Source: Adenophora triphylla var. japonica (taxonomy: Eukaryota; Streptophyta; Magnoliopsida; Asterales; Campanulaceae). Taken from it: a stretch of DNA of 64,000 nucleotides. Each line of letters opens with the position of its first letter. The first letter of the stretch is position 1. Of the stretch, positions 57,719-64,000 are shown in pieces. The position numbers were made by a program, and so were the translations under genes. The notes beneath the pieces are model-generated. The model worked only from the letters and a program-made list of their open reading frames with translations, made no database searches and had not been told where the DNA came from. Location: the NCBI GenBank assembly GCA_022495995.1, contig JAFEMH010000166.1, positions 638,001 through 702,000 on the forward strand, written 5' to 3'.

Positions 57719-58473
57719 GTTCGAGCTTACCCTTAATGCGAGGGCTTTAGCTCAAACTACCCTAAGTACGATGGTTGAAGCTATTTATAGTATTTAACCT
57801 TTGTTGACCTTATGTTCTTTTAACCAAAACTAGCTCAACCTTGTACTTGGTGCGGGTTCGAGTATGAACAATATGATAGTGGTCATAAGAGCATTTTTAG
57901 TAGTTCCTACGAGGTTTAGTACAAATGTGAATACCACATCAGTACATTCACACAAGTTACAACCTGATATATGTTTGAATTGAATAGGAATAAGATTACC
58001 ATATTTGTGCGATCACACAACCTCTAATTGTTACTCACTTGTGCGTCGCATCAACCAAACAAGAAAGCAATTCCAATGTGACCGTCCCAGTTTAGGATTG
58101 AAAATTTCACTTCGTTGCATTCTGAAATCTACTGTTCTGAAACAGCTTGATGAGCATAAGCTACTACAAGTGACTGGTAATTACTGTAAGCAGCAAGGGA
58201 GCCTGAGAAGTTAAGGAAGAGGAGAACTCCCACATTTTGATCTTTGTTACAATTAAAACTAAGGTTGACTTTTGCTGAATACAATAAAGGTTAATATAGT
58301 CTACATGTATCAAATGTCTCAATTTAAGCATCTAATATGATAAGTCAATCCTAGAGAACTTCAAATAAAGACACCTTCAGTCCCAACATAAAATACCCTT
58401 AACTTGAAATCCTAAATTAACCCGATATATTTGGATAGATTTGGGCTGCATGACTAGAGGACCAGCGTGCGGT
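57719..58473. other. Non-coding stretch, possible intron
   Basis: No exon is recognised. If the actin-capping gene continues, this is intron sequence. Some short open frames (for example 58005-58214) have no recognisable similarity. Confidence 0.35.
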
Positions 58474-59842
58474 GTTGGGATTTGGGGGGATCACATATCC
58501 GCCTAGCCCATACTAGTAGCCCTAACATTGGGAGAATAATCAACATTTAGGCTCCGTTTGTTTCGCGTAAAATGACTTATGGAAAATGATTTCCTGTAAA
58601 ATGTTTTTCGGAAAATGAAAATGTTTTCCGGAAAATGAGATAAACATGTTTTCGATTGTTTGGTAAGGAAAATGTTTTTCGGAAAAAAATTCATGTGTTT
58701 AATGAAAATATTTTTCGATAAAAACACAATTTGAGATAATTTAAGTGGGGTGAGGGGGAGGGGGCAGGGAGGTGGTGGTGAGTGGAGTGGAGTGGTGAGT
58801 TGTTAAAAATAAATTTTAAATGATTAATTTTTTTTTACCCGAGTGTGGGGGCGGGGGTGGTGTTGGTGAATGGGGTGGGGGTGGGGGGTGGCGGTGGTGA
58901 GTGGGGTGGTGGTGGTGGTGGTGAGTGGGGTGGGGTGGGGACGGGGGTGGGGGTAGTGAGGGGGAGGGAGAATTGTAAAATCTAATTTTAATATAAATAT
59001 TTTTTTATGAGGGGATGGGGTACGGGGTGGTTGATGTGGGGTGGGTAACATGGGGGTTGTATGAAAAATTAGGTGTGTGAGGGTGTTACCATTTTCCGAA
59101 AAATGTTTTACTTGGAAAAAATTCGTAAGTCATTTTACTTAGAAAATGGGGGAAAACGTTTTCTGGAAAACATTTTCCCCCAAACAAACGGAGCCTTAGT
59201 AATATCAAAGAAAACACATAGATTTGGTAATCCTGTTCACCAACACATGACTACATTTGGGGCGATGCCAAGCTAGGATATCACTATAATCAATATATGA
59301 TGATTATTACAACTTTGTACATGCAATCACTAAGATCTAATCATGGCTACTCTTCATGAACAACACGCTCATATATATATCTCCTCTCCTATATCAAGAA
59401 CACGCATCTCGATCATGGCTAGGGTTGTAGGAGTGTCCCTCATGGCATCTCCTAGGCCCCCACCTTGATACAATTTTGGCTCTCTCTCTTGCGTATCCTA
59501 GCTCTTTCCGTCAAACATGCTAAATTATAGCCGAAATTATGTTTATATAGGTGTAGGAGAAGCCCTAAACCTTATCCTCAAATAAAGAATCCGTTCTGAA
59601 TAAGAAACCAAATCTGGGATGGAAACGACTTATTATGACCGTTCTTTATATTGTGCACGACCGTGTCAGTAAACTCCAGTGGCCCGACCGTGCTCATTAA
59701 CTGGCACGACCATGTTAGAACAATTTTGTCGGTTTGCTTCCTTTTTCTCCTCCTTGAACATTCCTATCTTGACTTAAACTCCTCCGTTGTTTAGATTTCT
59801 TCTCCTCTGTTTCCATGTTGGTTTAGACTGCATAATCCAACA
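58474..59842 (-). repeat. Copia-like element 3' LTR, interrupted
   Basis: TGTTGGGA...ATCCAACA. Matches 62215-62923 on both sides of the Tourist-like insertion at 58550-59195. The two LTRs differ at many positions, so this element is older than the Gypsy copy. Confidence 0.88.
58550..59195. mobile_element. Tourist-like MITE with G-rich core, nested in the LTR
   Basis: TTA target copies (58547-58549, 59196-59198). Terminal inverted repeats are ggctccgtttgtttcgcg on the left and its counterpart ccccaaacaaacggagcc on the right. Subterminal ggaaaatgttttccggaaaa repeats follow. The core (about 58745-58970) is G-rich with many ggggtgg runs on the plus strand. The opposite strand has a proline/threonine-rich open frame that is an artefact. 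Confidence 0.85.
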
Positions 59843-59873
59843 ATCTCCCACCTGGAGACTAGGACCAATAAAC

Positions 59874-61175
59874 TATAGCTGTCAATTCGGGAATACGAGA
59901 CGGGACGGGACGAAATTATGTTGTCCCACGACGGGAACGGGACGAGACGGGACGGGACAAAACGGGACGGGACTAAAATACTCCGTCCCATCCCGTCCCA
60001 TTTGCGGGACGCGGGATCCCGCGGGACCCATGCGGGACCCGTTGACTAGGAGGAATAAGCGTTGACTAGGCGTCAAGGCCACGGCAAAGGCCAAAATGCA
60101 TTGTTTGTTGAATCCATATTGATAACGCTGAAACCATTTCCCGCATGTTTAAACTGTGTTTTCGTATCTTGCTGGGAATGTATATTTTTATGCAAGGGTT
60201 AGTGGTTGGTGGTGTTTACTTCTAAGTTCTTTAATCGCATGTTTTTTGTCCCTTGAGAAAGCATGTGAAGAAATCTGTTGTTTTTGCTAAATGTTATAAA
60301 TGGATTTATTTAGTAATTACAGTTGAAATCCCATATTACTCAATTTATGGTATATAGAATGGATTGGATTTATTTTCCACATGGTTAATAATGTTTGGAT
60401 CTAAATGCCAAGTGGGGATTGTCAACCTTGTTGAGGGTACACATGCTTTATGGTGTTCTTGTTGCCATTTGGCTTTTTTCTTGCTGGTTGAGTTGATTGA
60501 GACTTGAGAGAGTAGCTGCCCAGAATCTTGAGGAAGATGGCCATCTAGGGAGCTATATCAATGTTAAGTGATGTCATCTTGTTCTTTACAAACCTTGTAA
60601 TGGCATGTATGTTGAACATATTTTTCAATTTATAAATCTTAACAAAAAATATTGTATGAAGCTGTGGCAATACCTCAAATGTGAACGTTCTATTAAACTA
60701 AATGACTAGACTCCAATCTAGTTGGCTTGAGGAACAGAGAGTTTATTAAGGGGAGTTCTTTGCTTACATCATAAATATGTTATTGTGTTAAGTGATAAGC
60801 CGCTGCTTATAGGCCTATTTGGGAGAGGGAGAGCGAAAAGGTTGATCTAATGAAGTGGTTGATTTTGAGAAAAGGCCTCTGTTTAAACCTAATGTGGATG
60901 TTAGAAAGGCTGAGGAACTGGCAGGGAAATGTTAGAAGACCATGTTTGTTTGTTGAATCCATATTGATAACACTGAAATCAGAGAGATATACAGGGCCGA
61001 GATATGCGGGACGGGAACGGGACGGGCGGGATTGCCCCATGTTGTCCCGCGACGGGAACGGGATGAGTCAGGACGGGACGAAACAGGACGGGACTAAAAT
61101 ACTCCGTCCCATCCCGTACCAAATCTATTGCGGGACGGGACGTTCCGACGGGACTGTCCCAACTTGACGGCTCTA
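59874..61175. mobile_element. hAT-type element with gggac subterminal repeats
   Basis: The 8-bp target duplication caataaac is at 59866-59873 and 61176-61183. Ends are tatagctgtcaattcggg on the left and, on the opposite strand at the right, tagagccgtcaagttggg. Both subterminal regions are filled with gggacgggacg words and their complement. No transposase is visible. The interior has a possible captured exon (60848-60928) and a 30-bp direct repeat. Confidence 0.85.
60848..60928 (+). pseudogene. Possible captured exon inside the hAT element
   Basis: One frame reads VDFEKRPLFKPNVDVRKAEE, then LAGKC and a stop. Its composition looks like a real exon and differs from the surrounding non-coding sequence. 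Not recognised. It precedes the second copy of ttgttgaatccatattgata. Confidence 0.2.
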
Positions 61176-62214
61176 CAATAAACCATAGTAACTGCTCGTC
61201 AAACTCCCACTTAAAGAATAATCCTTCTCATTGTATCTTGACAATGCCGAGCACTAAGCTCCCACCCAAGTTTCCGTTCAAGTATTAAGGCGAGTTAAAA
61301 CCAAGCGACACTTCAACCTCTCCGTGTCGGATTCCTCTTGCCTCTCCTTGAATCAAACACTCCTATGATTTCTTACAAGTCCGCCTTCGCATTCGCCTTC
61401 TCCTTCTAATCCACTTTCCTCGCATTGCCTCCCCTTGTCTGTTGCATCGACTGCTCGTGGTTTTTCTTCGGTCTCTGTTAGATACTGTGACATGTTCTCC
61501 TTGTTGTGCATCTATGAGTTGTCATCCTCCCCCTAACATGTCATTTGATGACGGCTCTCCTTTTTCCACCAAAAGATCCTTCGACTTTCCCCATTGCTCC
61601 CTCCTGAAGACTTTTGATGTTGTTGTAGGTAGTGTACAACACCCTTTCCTCTCTCCTATAGCTTACTACTGATCGCTTTTTCGTCGTTCTGCAAAAAGTC
61701 CTCTTCTTACGTGGTCAACCGACCTACACCACTTTGTTCATGCTATTGCAAAACAATCTATTCTATATCCTGACTCGCATGTCTGCTCTCCTTGCAACTA
61801 TTCACCGATTTGCTTTTTCAGAATTGCTTTGAGAATTTGAATCTAATACCCACGAAATATTTGACTGCTCTCCTCCTAATATTAATGCAACTGCAACCTC
61901 CATCTCCTCTTCTTTCATATCTTTCGCTCCCTCGCCCAAATTCGCACTAAACAAATTTCTCTCCTTGCGATCTTTCTACAACCCAAGTTGACTGCCCAAC
62001 AATCCCACGAACACATTGAGTGTGTGCCACAATCTTGACTGAATTTCTGCATCCTCCTTGCCATGAATTCCTGCAATTTGAACAATTTGCTTCCACATGC
62101 ATCTATGCATCAGAATTTTCTTGATCTATGCAATTGAATCTTGATTTTCTACAACCTCCGTTTCTATAAAATTCAGGCATCCCTCGGATCTCCCACCGAA
62201 GCTCTGATACCAGC

Positions 62215-62923
62215 TGTTGGGGATTTGAGGGATCACATATACGCCTAGCCCATACTAGCAGCCCTAACATAGGGAGAATAATTAACATGTAGTAATATGA
62301 AAGAAATAACACATAGATATGGTAACCCAACTTACCAACACATGGCTACATCTGGGCGATGTCAAGCTAGGATATCACTATACTCAATATATGATGATTA
62401 TTACAATTTTACACATGCAATCACTAAAATTTAAGCATGGCTACTCTTCATGAACAACACACTCATATATCTCCTCTCCTATATCAAGAACACACATCTC
62501 GAACATGGCTATGGTTGTAAGAGTGACCCTCATAGCATCTGTTAGGCCCCCACCTTGACACTATTTGTGGCTCTCTATTGTGTATCATAGCTCTCTACGT
62601 CAAGCATACCAAATTATGGCCGAAATTATGTTTATATAGGTATAGGAGAAGCCTTAAACCTTGTCCTCTAAGAAATAATCCGTTTTGAATAAGGAAATCA
62701 AGTTTGGGCTAGAAACGGGTTAGCACGACCGTGCTTTATGTTGTGCACGAACGTTAGTAAACTCCAGTCGCACTATCGTGCTCATTAATTGACACGACCT
62801 TGTCAGACCGTTTTGCCGGTTTGCTTCCTTTTTCTCCTCCTTGAATATCTTGACTCGAACTCCTCCGTTGTTTAGACTCCTCCTCCTCCGTTTTCATATT
62901 GGTTTAGACTCTATAACCCAACA
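62215..62923 (-). repeat. Copia-like element 5' LTR
   Basis: TGTTGGGG...CCCAACA, followed by tgtgg. It is the promoter-side LTR for this minus-strand element. Confidence 0.88.
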
Positions 62924-62948
62924 TGTGGGACCCTTTCGGTTACCTAAA

Positions 62949-63079
62949 TACAACAACTAATACAACAACAACATTATCCCAGTGCCTCAAGGGCTCCCAC
63001 CTACGGTGGGGTAAGAAGGGTCAGATGTACACAACCTTGCCCCTGTATTAAATCATAGAGAAGCTGTTTTCGGATGACC
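62949..63079 (-). repeat. TS-type SINE, 5'-truncated
   Basis: On the minus strand the sequence ends in a (TTG)n tail (plus strand acaacaactaatacaacaac). The body contains gtaagaagggtcagatgtac and ccttgcccctgtatt, and ends gaagctgttttcggatgacc, the layout of the TS SINE family described in Solanaceae and relatives. The tRNA-like head is missing. Confidence 0.7.
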
Positions 63080-64000
63080 CATTATGAAAATTGCGTTGAA
63101 AAATGCACGGACCGACCAATGCTTCATAACAATGAAGCGCAGACAATTTAGTGAGCCATTTTGCTTCATTCCATCATATTCCCAAGCCAAAAAATAGTGA
63201 CTTTTTGGGCCCATCGGAAATGATGGAGCAAAATACAACAACTAATAGACTAAAAAAATCCAATAGCTTCCATTGGATGCTAGTTAGTGTTTCTTCGGTG
63301 CATAATGTAAACCAATTCTTTTGTTCACTCTTTATTAGTTTATCTAGATTACCTTTTTCGTATCCAATTACAAATAGAATTTAGATAGCCCTTTTCAACT
63401 ATTGATTGCAAAAATATTTCCCCCTTCTACTAGAACATTTGCTTAAATTGCCATTTCTGTTAACTTTAGCCATTAAGCTTTTTACTCAACAACAAAGCCT
63501 TACTCCCAAAAAGCCATAAGCTTTCTGTTTGGTCCCTCTTTATCAGCTTAAGCTCTTAGATGAGTTGGTTAGTTAACAAGGTATTAGAGCTCTAGTTTGG
63601 CATGGTCTTGTCTTCAAGTCATCCCCCTCAGATCTTTACTCGTATTATTGTGGCTGCACATCTTAGTGCTTTATGATTCCCTTGTTGAGGCATCTTTGTT
63701 TATCTTTCCACATGTGAGCGGGTCACACTGAACGGGCGATGTTGCCATGGACGCTGTCTTACAACTTGAAGTCTTGCATGAGTCGGTAGCTTAGAAAAGC
63801 TTAATGAAAATCACCGGCAGCAGCGCATGTGATGGTAAAGATATATCTTCACGGCCAGCATATCCACGGCCTATGATTCTCATACTAGGGTACAAGTGTC
63901 TGACATGGGTACGGATCCAAGTGTCGAATCCTCCAATATTTTAAGTTTTTACACCAAATTTAGTGTAAAATAGCCAAACCCACACCCACACCCATGTCCT
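63080..64000. other. Unassigned sequence
   Basis: No gene is recognised. The part at about 63560-63620 (gttagttaacaaggtattag agctctagtttggcatgg) resembles a decayed initiator-tRNA primer site, possibly an old LTR element. The end (about 63885-63960, gtgtctgacatgggtacgga) looks like a common plant interspersed repeat. Confidence 0.3.

Larger units (their letters stand above)
58474..62923 (-). mobile_element. Copia-like LTR element without recognisable coding sequence
   Basis: The LTRs are 58474-59842 (about 720 bp once the nested MITE is removed) and 62215-62923 (709 bp). The target site is tgcgg on the left and tgtgg on the right, an imperfect duplication. The primer site is on the minus strand beside the right LTR (tggtatcagagc, 62212-62201, initiator tRNA-Met type). 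The polypurine tract (aggtgggagat) lies beside the left LTR. The interior (59843-62214) is 2.4 kb including a 1.3-kb hAT element, leaving about 1 kb with no gag or pol signal. Confidence 0.88.

Noticed and set aside
58824..59051. Proline/threonine/histidine-rich minus-strand frame
   Set aside because: Shadow of the G-rich core of a Tourist-like element.
59787..61167. Open frames rich in arginine and glycine around the gggac repeats
   Set aside because: They arise from the subterminal repeats of a hAT element; no transposase motif is present.

Overview
The window is nuclear DNA of a flowering plant, most likely a eudicot. The evidence is spliced plant genes (an RBM22/SLT11-type CCCH-RRM protein and an actin-capping protein alpha subunit), AT-rich intergenic sequence, Stowaway and Tourist MITEs, Helitrons, tRNA-derived SINEs, Copia and Tat/Ogre-type Gypsy LTR retrotransposons, and an endogenous caulimovirus-like genome. 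I cannot name the species.

Left part (1-13.8 kb). A CACTA transposase fragment lies at the edge. It is followed by a Helitron-derived block on the minus strand. Its 3' end (hairpin plus CTAG) is at 3251 and a helicase C-terminus is at 9055-9284. Between them lie pieces of other genes: the promoter, leader and first coding exon of RER1, two exons of a beta-adaptin with disrupted frame, exons of an unrecognised membrane protein, and an 18-copy tandem array of about 62 bp that starts at the end of the RER1 exon. A second, internally deleted Helitron remnant ends at 11604. A Stowaway MITE and a 470-bp SINE-like retroposon with perfect 17-bp target duplications follow.

Middle part (13.8-47.8 kb). 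A 5-kb Copia element lies on the minus strand (LTRs at 13829 and 18543). Next is one approximately genome-length copy of an endogenous pararetrovirus (about 19.3-47.6 kb), with TA repeats on both sides. It reads movement protein, coat protein, protease, RT, RNase H, then two further ORFs, all broken. Its coat-protein region is split by a 19.8-kb Tat/Ogre-type Gypsy element (21980-41759, target duplication GGTAG). Its RT region is split by a 633-bp MULE-like element with a G-rich core (44303-44935, 9-bp target duplication). The Gypsy RT is in turn split by a pol-less Copia-type element (27138-30667, target duplication CTATA) whose gag-protease segment is present in forward, inverted and forward orientation. 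The Gypsy element carries two RNase H-like domains and two antisense reading frames resembling plant mobile domain proteins. A paired 19-bp motif recurs in its U3 and upstream of both antisense frames.

Right part (47.8-64 kb). The only gene that looks intact is the CCCH-RRM protein at 48850-54267 (four coding exons, 483 residues). After two small Helitrons in opposite orientation comes the 5' part of an actin-capping protein alpha gene (56228-57354). Its downstream exons are not visible. The following sequence holds a Tourist-like MITE and a minus-strand Copia-like element (58474-62923), whose left LTR contains a second Tourist-like element and whose interior contains a hAT element. A TS-type SINE fragment and unassigned sequence close the window.
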